Assembly: GCA_015499995.1 (NCBI GenBank)
Contig: JADNRV010000258.1
Span: 1 to 64,000 of the forward strand
Direction: 5' to 3'
Length of the DNA: 64,000 bases
DNA from: Flammula alnicola
Lineage: Eukaryota; Basidiomycota; Agaricomycetes; Agaricales; Strophariaceae
How positions within the stretch are numbered: the stretch's first letter is position 1; every line of letters begins with the position of its first letter. Below the pieces are notes generated by a model. That model was not told the DNA's origin and searched no databases. It saw only the letters and a list, made by a program, of their open reading frames with translations. Made by a program: the position numbers and the translations under genes. Positions 1 to 12,668 of the stretch are shown one piece after another.

Positions 1-235
1 CACTAAACGTGCTGGCAAATCCAAAAGCAATATTCAGGGCAATTCCAAAGTGAGGTGGCTTCGATGGGTCGTAACGTAGATGCCGTGGAATGGGTAGAAA
101 TCCGAAATCCTTCGTGAACTGGAACTCGGGTTCCGGAGAGCTCACATTTTCAAGCCTTTCATTCACATCCTCCATCTTCACCTTCTGGCCGTAGGGATCC
201 ATGATGGTGGCAGTCGGCGACGACGCACTGGTCAT
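1..235 (-). CDS. MFS transporter, N-terminal part (cut by window edge)
   Basis: The first about 78 codons of a major facilitator transporter run off the left edge. The ATG at 235-233 opens a frame that holds an acidic cytosolic leader and then FGFLPIPRHLRYDPSKPPHF and the start of a hydrophobic segment. The same block is LFFLPIPRRLQYCSDKPFEF in the gene at 5500 and FFLFPVPKRLRYSKDHPFQF in the gene at 2915, so the three are paralogues. It should be a plasma-membrane proton-coupled exporter or importer of small molecules; the substrate cannot be read. A second in-frame ATG lies about 33 nt downstream. It is transcribed in the same direction as the copy at 1054-2915, 820 bp away. Confidence 0.7.
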   Translation of the reverse strand, partial: MTSASSPTATIMDPYGQKVKMEDVNERLENVSSPEPEFQFTKDFGFLPIPRHLRYDPSKPPHFGIALNIAFGFASTFS

Positions 236-1053
236 GGTACCGGTGGTGATGGTCGGGGAAGGTAGCGACTGGAGACTCGGAGCTGTAAAAAGAGCAGCCA
301 CATTTGTAGTCTTGAGAAGAATAATTCAAGTCTGGCCATGATTCATAATCCTTCTGTGCTTGCCGCGGCCGGCTCGGAACAGCGCACCTGCCGTTTCTAA
401 TTTTGGTTCGGCGGATGTGCAACCGATTTCGTCACAATCCAGGGCCGGTGACCGAAAAGCAAAAAAAGAAAAAACAACTTGCGTGACCAAAGACCATCAT
501 CATGAAATCGATCCTCCTAACTCTACGCAGACCAAATGTAAGTACTATCTTAACTTTATATACAATACTTATCAAAGCTATTTATTGGAAAGCCCCAGGA
601 AAGCGCCTGCCAACCTTGCATTGTTCAACCCGTTGACTAGGAGGACTTCCGGCGTCTATGTTATGTGCGCATACCATCGACGTGTCGGAGTCTAGGTTAA
701 TTTGGTACCTTCGGAGTCCGGATGTTGGTACCCTTTGGTGCCAATATATCTATTGCGAACACTGTAGTTGTACTCACTAGCAGCAAGCCTGAAGATAAAT
801 CCGCAGATACATGGACCGCTACAGCACGGGGATAACGTAGCAACTTACTAGCAAGTCTCTCCATTCAACCCCGCCACGTTTATTGATGCTTTAATCGCAA
901 CAGTCAAGGACTATCTACCTAGTAAATTTGGAATCTTCGGGGGACCGTGAATGTGTGACAAGATATAGGTAATCAATTCTAAGTATTCTATCCATGGTCT
1001 TCCTAAATTTATATACAACAATGTTACGTTTTGGTTCTTGATCCACATCGACG

Positions 1054-2915
1054 TTAGATCTTCTCCGTGTTCGAATCAGAAACATGAGAAGGACTGCTCA
1101 ACGCCACACCTCGTCGAAAGCCCAAACCGCCCTCGTACCCAAACCACGTATATTGTTTGCAATGCGGTCCTCTCAACGCTAGAGCAAACAGCTGCATGGC
1201 GTAAAGACCCATTCCAAAAGCCCCGGCTGCTCGCCATCCATATTGGACAAATATTTTGGTACCGACCGCAGTTCCAATCATTTGTCCGACATAAAACTAC
1301 TCGCAAGTCGCAAAATGGCATCAGAAATAATCTGCGTAAATGTTTCGAAGGCCTACCGATATCATGTATATTGCATTCAAGCGAGAGATGGCAGTTTTCG
1401 AAATGCTGTGGTCAAAATTACAGTGTTGGATGGCAATTATTGGTATAACACGCAGCAAAGGTGCCCACCTGAACATGGCTATCACGAGGGCGACATTTTG
1501 TATTTGTTGAAAAAAGTCGAGCCCAAAGCACGACACGATTACAGCAGCGACGTTAATCCCTCCCGCGGCTGTTTGGATGGCTTGAAACGCCAGGAGAATG
1601 GTGGTTGAGATGACCAGCGCGTGCCAAGGCAACATCCGATCCACGATGCGTCCACTTAAGGGTCCAGCGGCCACGCCGGCCATACCAAGGATCCCAAAAA
1701 GCCCGATTTCGAGGCTGGAAATCTTCCAAAAATCAGTAAGGAATCATTAATCAGGAATAGACAAGCGTTCGCGTACGTTGAATAATTATATGGTGGTCCT
1801 CCCAATAGGAATGTCAGAGTCACCCAATAATATGCATAGCACGCGCTTGCGCCGAGATTTATCACCACCGCCTGCACAGCGATAGGTTCCGTTACTGCCA
1901 ATTTCGCCATTGTCCAGTGGATCTTCCAGTATGGAAGGTTGCTGTTAGCGCATGGATAATCAGGCAGGGTGAGGTAGAGTCCGACGAAGACCACGAATTG
2001 CAAGGAGACGGCCGAATAATAGACTATGCGCCACACAACAAACTCTCCGATGATCCCGGCGATAACGCGTGCGAAGAGGATCCCAAACATAAGTCCGGTC
2101 AGGACGATGGAAAATGCGAATGCACGGCGTTCCGGGGGGGCGCTCTCTGCCACTAACGGCACGAGTATCTGCGGCGCGACATTGGTGAATCCCACGACGA
2201 AGGTCAGTGCCTCGAAGATGACCACATCCTTGGTCACGGCAAGCCCGATTGTCAGGAATGAAGTAATGATAACAAGGAACAAGATGAGCTGACGCCGCCG
2301 GACGATATCTCCAAGAGGACAGATCACAAGCAATCCGACGGCATATCTATTGGTGAGTCAATTAGGTTGGTAGAACGGAATAATGTCGGACCGGATAAGA
2401 ACTGACCCTGCTTGCACGAACGTTGGAATTCTATGGAGGAAATGAGTGGAAGTGAATTATTGAACGTCAAGGAAAAGCCGACCGAGAGACACGTTCATAG
2501 GAAACCTCGAAGGACTTTGCCATTGCGACTGTGCCATCATTGTCAGTCCGTCTCGAGGTCGATTGAGAGAATACCTTTACGAACTCAGGAGTGGCTGGCA
2601 GTAATATAGATTGGCGACAACTATCCCAAAGTCATTGAGCAGAGGTCTCCTCCGTTGCGCAGAGAAAAACTCACGTATACTTGTTGCTACAGCGTAGATG
2701 ATCGTCATCGCATAGCTAAACTGGAACGGGTGATCCTTGCTATACCGCAGTCTTTTTGGCACAGGGAAGAGAAAAAATTCTTTTGTGATCGAATCCGGAA
2801 TTTCGTCACCGTCGAGAGGCCTTGGAACATGCTTTTCCTCGTCGGCGCTTCCGATCTTCCTTGTTTCAACACTGGGGAGATCAAAGTGTCCCTCTTTGCA
2901 GGCGTCATGAGACAT
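1054..2915 (-). CDS. MFS transporter, multi-exon
   Basis: This is a multi-exon major facilitator superfamily transporter. The ATG at 2915 starts a leader of about 50 residues. TM1 follows, interrupted by an intron before the conserved VANLYYCQPLLS. Next come a short exon (MAKSFEVSYERVSR), RIPTFVQAG and the MFS loop motif ICPLGDIVRRRQ, which spans the TM2-TM3 turn. The body continues over TM4-TM8 (WRIVYY, LPDYP, TLTFLLGGPPYNYST), GRIVDR in the second half, and a tail ending near EGGLGFRRGVA. Introns sit at the same places as in the gene at 5500-7259. Expected to act at the plasma membrane with about 12 TM helices; the substrate is unknown. The 5' neighbour at 1-235 is a tandem paralogue. Confidence 0.85.
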
Positions 2916-5499
2916 GTTGGAATTGTAGAGGGAAAAGTATCCAGATGAGAGATGTCGAATAAGTGGCCTCTTTTATCTGGAGGTTTACACACGAGGAAGA
3001 CACACGATTACACATTACTTCATGAGAATGAAATTTTGCATCTCGAAATGTCTCGCCAGTTTCCAGAATGACCATGTTGCCACCCCATCATGGCCCTTTA
3101 GTATTCCTCGTTCCAAAATATAGGAGTGACGCACCATGCTTGGTATGATTAATATTGCGCCATGCCGATGACACAACAGCTGGGCTTAATGATCACTTGG
3201 GGGTCGGGTGAAATGCGTCCTACATTTCGTCCCAGGAATCACTGAAGCCGTGAGATATCGTCGATTATGATGGCTAGTTAAACCTCGGTCTTAGGGAGAT
3301 CTTGGGCGGTATAATTGAAAATTTGCGAGTCAAGAAGTCCAAAATTATCGTAATGTCGAACAAAAAATGAGAACATGTGGTATTCAGGAGGTTTCTTACA
3401 CGCCACGAGAGCTTAATTTGTTCAGAGATGTTCCCCTTGCCGGCAACTCGCATTGTAGGGCAAGTGTAAGGATGCGAGAATGTTGCCCAAATGATCCAAC
3501 TAGAGTCAGCAGGCCAAAAAGTTCTGACCGGCGCCAATTGTTCTGGTTTAATCTGCGTCTTATTTGTCATAGATACGGCCCTAGTAAGGGTGCGTGCAGT
3601 ACGTACTAGCAAGGGCATTACAGAGCGATTGCATCCGGGAACCCTCCGAATCAATCCCGAATCGACGGCAAGTATCTATCCAAAAGTTAGACTGAGCACT
3701 CATTATCCCCGCGACTGACAGTGAGCGTGTAATAGCTTCCCGAAGGTGGAACAAGTTGAACAAGAGTAGAGTGAGTTAGTACCTGGCGGCAAGATAACAT
3801 CCTTATCTATGTATCAGTGCCCTCTAATCCGAATAATGGTTAGGTTGAACCAAAGCTGAGTCAGTCCGAGCGCTTCCTCGGCAACCCTTGACCGTTTTCG
3901 CTTTGTAGCGTCGAGTCACTGAGTGCATCTTCATTGAACGTTCACGGACGGCAAGCCGAATGCTGCCGTCCAGGGACCTGTATTCGATCTCCGCCATTTA
4001 TTCTTTCCTTCGTCCCACTGCCAGTGCTTTCTGTCTCTCTTTGATTCTTTCGGACGTCGGTCTTGACTAGTTGACTAGTTGACTCCAAGCTTCGGGCCTC
4101 AGGCATCCCATGATCTGACTGAAGTGCGGAATTTCATCAATGCATGGCCCACCGGATCTATAATGTCGGTTGGTATCCGAGTCGGTAAAATTCTGTTCGG
4201 GGACCTGAGGTGCGGCTTTTTACTCTTGATCACTGTCTGAACGTTTATTTCCTCTTGTCCTTTTTACGTCCAAAGAACCCTTTCGGATGTAGAGTGGTGC
4301 TGTCATTCCTTTATTTTCGTCATGCGGTTCCGAGTCATCATAGGGGCCAAGGTTCTAAACTCTGCGTCAACGGCTTGCATAATCGCCTCTGCGAGAGGAT
4401 GTGCTCACACTATTTCCCGTGCTGTTCACCATCGACGGCGAATTTTGGAATAAATTGGCGCTTGACTTTATCCTGCGTCCAGGATCTCCCAACCATACTG
4501 TGCGGCTCTCCGGATCAAGGTTCTATATTCGCGTTACTGAAGCCAAAGGCATGAATATGTCGATCCCTTACCTCGCGGAGAAGCTCCTTGGGCGGGCGGA
4601 CCCAGGATTTTCGGATTCCTGTACTCTTGCCTTGATTTTCACTCGGAAGGCATATGTTTCGAAATGCGACCCGATTCTTATCAATATCTACGGACCTCCG
4701 TTCTGGTGTTCTAATTTTTGCACGTCCCCTCGGCATATACTTTGATGCAATCTGAGACACGATTCGGATTATGTCCAATTGGTCTCTACACTCCTGGCCT
4801 AATCCTCCTTCGGATGATCTATTCAAGAAAGGTAGTGCACTTCCTGTTGCAAACGCCGCACATATGCACCAGCGTGTTTTCGTACTTTTGTGAAGGAACC
4901 AGGCCTCCTTCGCTCACTTTCAATTCAAAGCTTAAGCATATAGTTACACCGCGGGTTTAACTTGCTTTATAGTTTCATGTTGGAAACATATGCAAAACGA
5001 AGATTGGACAAAGGTATGCTTCGTATTATGCCTCATAACGCGAGTTTGTAACGTGGACGGTCTTCTATTTTATAGACCTTTCCTGTTCCGTGAGCCGCAC
5101 TTGAAGACCCAGAGTTTTCTGACCGGTACATATTACGTCAAACACCTCAAGAAGTGATGATGCCCCAAGCCCAAATGTTCAAGTTTCTCTGAGATCGCCC
5201 ACCGCATGGCGTTACATCGGCTTTCCCTGCCGAAAAAGAAGCTCGGTAATGTGAGAACTTCACGAAAAGTCATCGCAATGTGCGTTATCCGTTGGGTATT
5301 ACTGCCTGTCACCTGCATGGGTTATTTTAAATCACTCCCTGATTCACATCCCTGCTGCTTGTATCCTTCGGTTGTATGAAAAGCACATTGGTCATGCTTC
5401 GGAACGAAAGCTATGAAAAGGCCTTGAAAAGTCATCCTCAGACTGCTCAGAAATTTTCTCAAGTGTCGTCATCTCAAACTACAGGCCTATCACTTCCTT
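2916..5499. other. Intergenic stretch, no gene recognised
   Basis: About 2.6 kb separates two divergently transcribed MFS paralogues. Open frames exist (for example 3274-3654 minus and 4401-4745 plus), but none shows a family motif, a spliced continuation or a repeat of a neighbouring gene. A short direct repeat of the form gactagtt-gactagtt-gact lies near 4063-4083. The stretch probably holds both promoters and decayed sequence. Confidence 0.4.
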
Positions 5500-7259
5500 A
5501 TGTCTTTAAGTTCGACGCTCAACGGCGATGTCGAGAGCATTCCGAAAGACGTCAAGGAACCAAATGTCGTCATAGACGTTATACAACAAGGCCCTACCAA
5601 GGATCTATTTTTCCTCCCTATCCCACGTCGTCTCCAGTATTGCTCCGATAAACCTTTCGAATTTAGCATATGGATGAATTGGGCACTCAGTTTCGCGGCT
5701 ACCTTCCGTAAGTACCCCTGAGAATCTACGGCTTCATCGATAGTAACTTTTCTCCCTTTACTAGTTATCTCGAATCTCTACTACTGCCAGCCTTTGCTGA
5801 GTGAGCAACCTTTTCGACTTTTCTGCTCTTCATTGAATTGACCACGACGCTATCAGTCCAGATGGCAGATAGCTTCAACGTTTCCTACGAGGACGTATCA
5901 AAGTACGCTATCAATACCATCGTCGTACTGTCTTTCTCATATGAATTTAGAATCCCAACATTGATTCAAGCTGGGTATGTCTAAAGTGCCTTCCAACATT
6001 ATCATACCCTTATTTTCTGACAGATATGCCACTGGACTTTTCTTTATCTGTCCACTTGGAGACCTCGTACGGCGCCGCCAGCTCCTCCTTCTCCTCATTT
6101 TCATCACAGCGTCGTTAACAATCGGTCTTGCCACCATTCGCAACCTCCTCGGTTTCCAGATCATCAGCTTTTTCCTAGGAATAGCAAATGTGGCTCCCCA
6201 GATCCTCGTGCCTCTAGCAGCGGACTTGGCTCATCCAGACAAACGCGGATTCGCATACTCAATCGTACTTACCGGTATGGTATCAGGCGTACTCATTGCA
6301 CGCGTCCTGGCGGGGGTTGTCGCGCAATTTACATCGTGGCGCGTCGTCTATTATATGGCCATCGGCGCTCAGTACTTTATCGTACTCATGTGTTACTTCG
6401 TCATCCCCGACTATCCAGCCAAGAACAAAAGCATGACATACTGGAGCATTCTGTGGTCGATGATAAAGTATTCGGTCACCGAACCACTGATGGTCCAGAT
6501 TGAGATTATGTCTATTGCGACGAGCGCTTGTTTCTCCAGCTACTGGGTGACTTTGACATTCTTACTTGGTGGGCCGCCCTACAATTATTCTACGTAAGAG
6601 TATCAATCCCAACTATCCTGCTAATTAATACCAACTGTTAACCGATTCAGACTTGCCATTGGACTCTTCGGACTCGTGGGCCTCGCCGGAATGGCGATGG
6701 GGCCTCTTGCCGGGAGGGTAATCGACAAAATTGCACCTTGGCATGGCATCCTCTTAGGGACAATCATACTTCTCGTCTTTCAAGCCGTCCAAACCGCCGC
6801 AGGTGGTATCACTATCGTCGCCGTAGTCATTGCGTGCTTTGGTCTAGACGCAATCCGACAAGTACAGAATGTCTCCATGGTTACATGTGTATTCAGGTAG
6901 GACAAAGTCCATTTTTTATTCAGACTATTGCGAGGTCGCTAATGAGGCTTATCAAACAGTATTGAGATGGGAGCGGCCTCTCGCCTTAATGCTTTATTCG
7001 TCCTTGCGGTAAGGGTTTGCTCTTTCATCGTGATTTATTTGCTGATATATTTTCTCCGCAGTATTACATCGGACAGCTCATGGGGACTTCAGTCGGCACA
7101 AAAATATTTGTCGATCACGGGTGGCGTGCATGCGCAGCCTTTGGAATGGCCTTGTACGGCTTCCAAGTTGGGATTCTGCTACTTCGAGGACCACACTGCC
7201 AGAGACGAACTTGGTTTGGGTATGAAGGCGGGTTCAGTTTGAAAAAAGATGTTCGTTAA
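5500..7259 (+). CDS. MFS transporter, multi-exon
   Basis: This is the third MFS transporter of the window and it looks intact. The start at 5500 gives a leader with KDLFFLPIPRRLQYC. Introns then separate LISNLYYCQPLLS, IQMADSFNVSYEDVS, IPTLIQAG and YATGLFFICPLGDLVRRRQ. The 48-nt segment ending near 5950 reads as open frame but behaves as an intron, because removing it restores the VSK-IPTLIQAG join seen in the paralogue. The body has WRVVYY, FVIPDYP and TFLLGGPPYNYST. The C-terminal exons carry GRVIDK, IGQLMGTSVGTKIF and end at LKKDVR. It is transcribed away from the minus-strand copies. Function: membrane transport, substrate unknown. Confidence 0.87.
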
Positions 7260-7361
7260 GGGCGCTAGATCATGAATATATACCTAGAATATGAATTGCA
7301 CGATAGAATGCTACACATTATGGAGACCTTTGATAATAGACTTCTATTTTTCTACATTGGT

Positions 7362-8215
7362 GAATACACACGGGGCCGTCCCACGTTCCCAGAAGCAGAA
7401 CGGCCCCGTTCATCTAAACTGCGGAAAGTTATGTGCTTCGGCTCGATGCGTGTAATTTCTAGTATCTTCTTGACATATTTTTGGAGAGGTAGTTCTTTGG
7501 AAGCTTGCAAGTGAGCCTAGAATTATTTAACGAAGTCTAATCCAAACATGCGCGCCGCATCAATGATGAACACACGCACCTCGACACTATCCCACCCAAT
7601 GATCATAAAATAAGACCCAGGTACCTCCTTAATGCCACCCCAGAGCACTGGTGGATGTCCGCCTTTTACAAGATACAGATCCTTCTTAATGCCAGATACC
7701 GCAGTATTCAAATCCTCCTCCCAGCATAAATCTGCTTTCCTGGACTTCAACATCACTATTTCAGTGATAGGTGCGCTTAAAGCGTTCAGAGGGTTTGCAT
7801 CGACTTCGAAATGTCGAATAGAAAGTCCGGAGACGGGAATGTCCTGCAGATAAGTGATAAAAGAGAAATATTTCTCCTTTATAGCGCTCTTGCGGTAACA
7901 TCCATATGTTTCCCAGACTAACAATTTAAAGGGGAAAGAGTGGGATAAGCACATTGGATGGCGATGACGAGGTTAACTTACTTATAATTATGTACGCCCG
8001 TTGATCATCTTCCAGCGCATATCCTTGCATTACTCTTTACTCAGGTTATGATTTTATTCAGTCATCACAAGTACATTCTCCTGATGGACGTGTATCACTG
8101 ACCTCAAACATCCTTCGGACTTGCTGATGTATGATAAACTCGAATTTCCCTTTTTCACATCCTCTAGCACTCTTTTGTCGGAAGTGCCAAAGGATATAAT
8201 TTCTACGAGCGGCAT
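7362..8215 (-). CDS. Two-domain dimeric alpha/beta-barrel (ABM-like) protein
   Basis: The ATG at 8215 begins MPLVEIISFGTSD, the usual start of fungal antibiotic-biosynthesis-monooxygenase-like proteins. A second exon carries VMQGYALEDDQ and then IIIIWETYGCYRK, matching the VWETYEHH strand of the first domain. The second domain begins at APITEIVMLKSRKAD and contains LVKGGHPPVLWG and FMIIGWDSVE. A last exon (LPLQKYVKKILEITRIEP) is joined by an inferred 72-nt intron and ends at 7362. Dimeric alpha/beta barrels of this type are small cytosolic proteins, often stress-related or accessory to secondary metabolism. The two-domain layout is read from sequence; the first and last introns are inferred from phase and could be off. 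Confidence 0.65.
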
Positions 8216-9307
8216 AGAAGGGCGACAAAACTAGTGAGATGGACGTGAAGAGGCGGATGGGAGATACAGTTACAGTGGTAGAAATAAAAGGATGGGATAA
8301 AGAGGCCTACTTGCTCGATTTGCCTCAAAACAGTTTCCCAAGACCTCGGCTAATATTTTCATCAGAGGTACTTCCTTGGTACTACTCGTCGCAATCTGGC
8401 GTCGGTGTTCCCCGGTGGACCATGGGGCAGTCAATTGATTTTATCGCTAGTTCTGGGTCCATTTTCGGGGAAGAAAGCATCACGGTACCTCTTAAATATG
8501 AATAGCACATGTGTTATATGTAATCATAATTCAGCGCTCGACGTTCAAGTATAACGTTACGCTCGAACTACAGTCTACTAAGCACGTCTTTACTTATTAG
8601 AATCTTGGAAGTATATACAGTATACCTCATTGCCTAACGTTCTCGGCCAAACAAATTTTCACGACGTTGCTCCTGATCTGGGGAGCTACGCAAGTGATGG
8701 TATGTACGGTCCAAGTCTTGGCGACTTACAGATACGGTCCAAACAAAGCCGCGGAGGTAGAAGGCCGGTCCAGATAGCCGGACCCGTTGGAGAGAGTCTG
8801 AGAATGAATGAGAGAACATGACCATAAGTACAATAAGTACGCCGAACTGCCAAATTCACATCTGAACGCCGTTGAACGTTGAACGTTGCCAGTGGACGTT
8901 GGACATTGAACAGGGCTCATCGGCAGAGGCTATACTTGTAAAATTCCCCCTAATCCAGACTCACTCAAAAGTTCCAAGTCAATTATAGGAGTCAACATGA
9001 CTCACATTCTACCGCGATACTCGTACAGTACTAGGATGACGATGATATGGCAACTTGCCAACGAGAATGGGCGATCACTGACATTAAATGTGGCTGTGCG
9101 TGCGCCCGTTTCACAGTTGGTTGCAAATGTTGTCAGGACCCTGCATGCTCAGCGCTCAGATCTCAGACCCACAATTTATATGGCAGAAAAGGAATGTCCA
9201 AGTGAACTCCCTAACCTGGAATTTTTCACCTCCAACTCCTTCAAGTTCAGAAATAGCATATATCGCCAACGTTTCGCGTTTGTCCTGCTCATCCCTCCGT
9301 GTTATAA
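8216..9307. other. Intergenic stretch between divergent genes
   Basis: No gene is recognised. It contains a small minisatellite of gttgaac-type heptamers around 8872-8910. An 88-codon plus-strand frame at 8239-8505 lacks recognisable motifs and overlaps the upstream region of the ABM-like gene, so it is not called. Confidence 0.4.
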
Positions 9308-11344
9308 ATGGCAGAACCCTCTCGCGCAAACATCAACGTGGTCGAGCTAGTCTCAGTCACTGATAGCAAAATAGGGCATGTCAGCCTCTACACAGGCCTG
9401 GCCGAGGTTACGCGTATCTGCGCTCCCAAATTGAAGGAAGGAAGCAACAAGGTTGTCATTTCAGGTCTGCCGAACGTGCTGGTGGAAGAATCACTGAGGT
9501 GCGTGCGCCGTTTACTCCAGTCACTTTGCGTCTTTATTGCTTGATTACCTGGCGACTCTAACTAAACTATTGTCGACAGAGTCGAGGGTCGCGGCCCTTG
9601 TTTGATTCACGAGGTTTCGATCTCGGAAATACCAGTCAAGGCTCCTAAAGTAACTTCCCCTAAACTCTCAGGTTTGCTGAAGCAAAAAATACGCATCGAG
9701 AAGGCAGTCTATAGGTGCAAAAAATCGATCGCCACTGTGGATTCATTTCAGAACAGCTTGGAAGTGAAGAATATTAGCGCGAGTGACCTCGGTGGCATCG
9801 AGAAAGGTGTCGAGTCCGTTTCCGAGGAGCTGGATAACAAGTTTCTAGACCTTGAGGACAACCTCGAACAGCTGGAAAAAGAAATCCAAGAGGAACGAAA
9901 GGTTCTTGGCGAGGTGAAAGGAGACGATAAGCTGCGCAAACGCGTCTCTATCACCGTGTTTGCAGAGAAAGAGTGCGAGGTCGAGATTGTTCTCATATAT
10001 GGTGAGCGTTTGTCTCCTCCATAAATTTTCGTTTCTTAATCTTGAACTTGTAAATCGACAGGCGTGAAGGATGCTACGTGGGATGCAGCCTACGATATCT
10101 ACGTTAAAATGGATACGAAGGAGAAACCAGTTACCCTGCTCTACAAAAGCATGATCGTGCAAGGCACTGGCGAGGTATAAATTCGTTCGTTCTGTATTTC
10201 TTCAATCGTTTAAAGATACCATCAGGCATGGGAGGATGTTCCTCTCACTCTCGAAACGGCGACGCCTACATTTGGAGTCAGCATTCCAGAACTCAGACCT
10301 TGGACCCTTTCCGTTTATACCCCCTGGCATCACAAGTCAATGATGAAGTCGAAGAAAAAAGCGAGTTTCGGCTTCTCACTCGGAGGGGGCGGTAGCGAAA
10401 GGCGAGAATCGCGACAGAGGTATCAGGGCCCATACTATGATGACGCCGGGAATGTAATGGCTTCAAGGGGTCTGCTTGTCTCGTCGAAGGGTGACATCAA
10501 TGCAACCTTCTCAGTTCCCGGATTGATTACGGTCCCGAGCGACGGGGCGTCTCATACGGTGACAATTAGCGAGCTTGATTTGGATGCTACGATGTCCTGG
10601 GTCTCCGTTCCGAAGAAGACCCCAAAGGCGCACCTGACGGTAAGTGAATTCCCATTCGCCAATAATCATTGCCAACAAAGAAAGCTCACCATGTATTCCG
10701 ATCTCAGGCAAAAATCAAGAATGATTCAGAATACACTTTCTTGAAGGGGATTGGCAGTATCTACGTTGACGGAAGCTTTATCTCCCGCTCGGAGGTCCCA
10801 GCAGTCAGTCCCCAAGAGAGTTTTGACTGCCCTTTAGGGTAATTATTCTTTCTTGATCACCGCCGTCGACGGGTTGACAAATTCCTTCGACAGTATCGAC
10901 CCAACCATCCGAGTTGTCTACCACCCACGCTCTAAGAAGGTCAATCACTCAGGCTTCACGCGCAAAACCTGCAGCTATGTCTTCGACCAGCGTATTACGA
11001 TCACGAATACCAAATCTTCCACCATCGAAAGCTTGAAGATCCTAGAACAGTTCCCCGTTTCTGAGGATGCTACCATCGTCGTCAACCTCCTGAACCCAGG
11101 CCTTATCGTCCCACAATCGAACAAGAAGGGCGAGTATGCAAAAGCCGAGCCGGTCAAGGTTAACGCCCAGGTGACGGCGCAATGGGATGGTGCGGAAGAC
11201 TCTGAGACGGACCCGACGCTACTTGGGAAGGACGGGAAATTCAGTTGGGATTGCTCGATTCTCTCCCAAGGGAAGCTCAACCTCACCCTGTCATGGGAGG
11301 TCGTTTGCCCGTATGGAACAAATATCATGGGGTTGGACATGTAA
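9308..11344 (+). CDS. Mucoidy-inhibitor-like protein (DUF4140 + DUF4139)
   Basis: Six exons (9308-9498, 9580-10001, 10062-10174, 10226-10639, 10708-10838, 10894-11344) join in frame to 573 codons. The N-terminal domain (about residues 10-80) has VSLYTGLAEVTR, VVISGLPNVL and SLRVEGRG, typical of DUF4140. A coiled coil follows (about 120-180, SEELDNKFLDLEDNLEQLEK). The DUF4139 body has ATWDAAYDIYV, WEDVPLTLETATPTFG, LLVSSKGDINATFSVPG, YHPRSKKV and a beta-rich C-terminus. Bacterial and fungal members are known only loosely (named after mucoidy suppression in Azotobacter); the biochemical role is unknown. No signal peptide is seen, so a cytosolic location is likely. The paralogue at 28726-30812 shares the same exon borders except that one intron is absent there. 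Confidence 0.9.
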
Positions 11345-11561
11345 AAAAAAGCCGTTCTGCGTGGACGTATTTCTCTGTAGCTTTCCCAAATTTGAGCCTG
11401 TTGATAGTCTTCAAAGCTCGTGCTCCACTCAATGGTGCTTTCCCGACCTCGACACGCATTGTGACCAGTTGGCCTGGCCAGATGATGTGCAAATGGAAGC
11501 GGACATACAGTAAAGCACATTTTGGCCTTCGATGTACCCCAAAAATCCAGGACACGTAATG

Positions 11562-12618
11562 CTCAGTAAAAAGCAAAGTCGGGCAAAGTCAGCCAAATTC
11601 AGACAAAAGTGGACAAAAGTCAGTCATAAGTCATGCAATAACAAAATTCACGTCAACTCAGTCTTGGCATCACAAACACAGTCGTATCATGGTCGTATGT
11701 CAGCCATACTCTAGTCATAGAATCAAGGACTTGAAACAAATGAGTGGACTCGGGCTTGACTTGAACACTTTTTGATTTGCTCCGTTCACTCAACTAAGTC
11801 GGTGGGAAAGTCCTTCTATCACGTGAATGCCATGTTCAAATTCCCGACTTCGCTGAAATTACAATTTGAACTTGCCCTCATCGTCGTCTCAACTACTCTG
11901 CACGAAATCCTGGCGTGGCTGCTCTGCTATATGGTATGTTTTCTTCCTTGGTTACCTTCTTCTGTTCTATGAACCCTCTTTCTTTGCAGTGCCGCCCCGG
12001 ATATGCGCCATTCAGTTACTCAGCGCTGCGCCAAATGTTCGGAGGGCCCTTGAAATGAAGGCAGGTATGTACCCCTCCTTTTCTTCTATAACACCCGCTC
12101 ATCCATCCTTCAGCTTCAGGGTTCAAGTTCAAGTTCCGTTATTTACAGCGCTGTCTCTGGAAAACCGGGTGAGTGCATGTTTGTTCACTGGCACGTTGGG
12201 GACTTACTCGACTTCCTCCTCTTTTCTTACAGATGCACACCATGCAGGAGCATTATTTACTGGTGGGAAGGGTGCAGGTCTGGGTTTTAAGGCTATGGTA
12301 AGACTCCCAGCGTCGTATTAGTACTTATGTAGTGTCTGGCATAATATATTTTGGTTTCCTGTGCTTCTAAATGTTTGGCTTGAGGAATTCTAAAGCTGGT
12401 CCGACTTTTCTATGACTATTTTCGTGGGTAACCAAATATCTGTCAAGGTTTGACTAAGGTTGGACTGATGCCTGACTAGTGTATGACTTAGATGCGACTT
12501 TTTGAATGACTTCGTAGTCGACAACTCGTTACGAAAACGCCTTTTAGTCAAACACTTCCATTTGGTTGACTATTTCTCGACTTTATCTGACTATCGTCCG
12601 ACTTTGCTTTTTACTGAG
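11562..12618. mobile_element. Transposon-like element copy A, left arm of inverted pair
   Basis: The 1057-bp unit begins CTCAGTAAAAAGCAAAGTC and ends with its inverse, GACTTTGCTTTTTACTGAG. Both ends are followed inward by many scattered AGTC/GACT subterminal motifs. The right end carries the outer GGTGACC heptamer twice. Copy B is its reverse complement at equal length. The interior holds short GT-AG intron-like segments but no transposase. It is best described as a non-autonomous terminal-inverted-repeat element; KDZ-like or another DNA transposon superfamily is possible but not shown. Confidence 0.75.
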
Positions 12619-12668
12619 GGTGACCGGTGACCCCCAACGTGATTTAAACCCTATACTGGACCATTACG

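Noticed and set aside
1060..1080. gttcgaatc as a tRNA T-arm
   Set aside because: No acceptor stem or anticodon arm around it; it overlaps the end of the MFS gene.
4401..4745. 114-codon frame between MFS genes
   Set aside because: No family similarity; composition and context do not support a gene.
8239..8505. 88-codon plus-strand frame
   Set aside because: It lies in the promoter region of the ABM-like gene, with no motif and no spliced partner.
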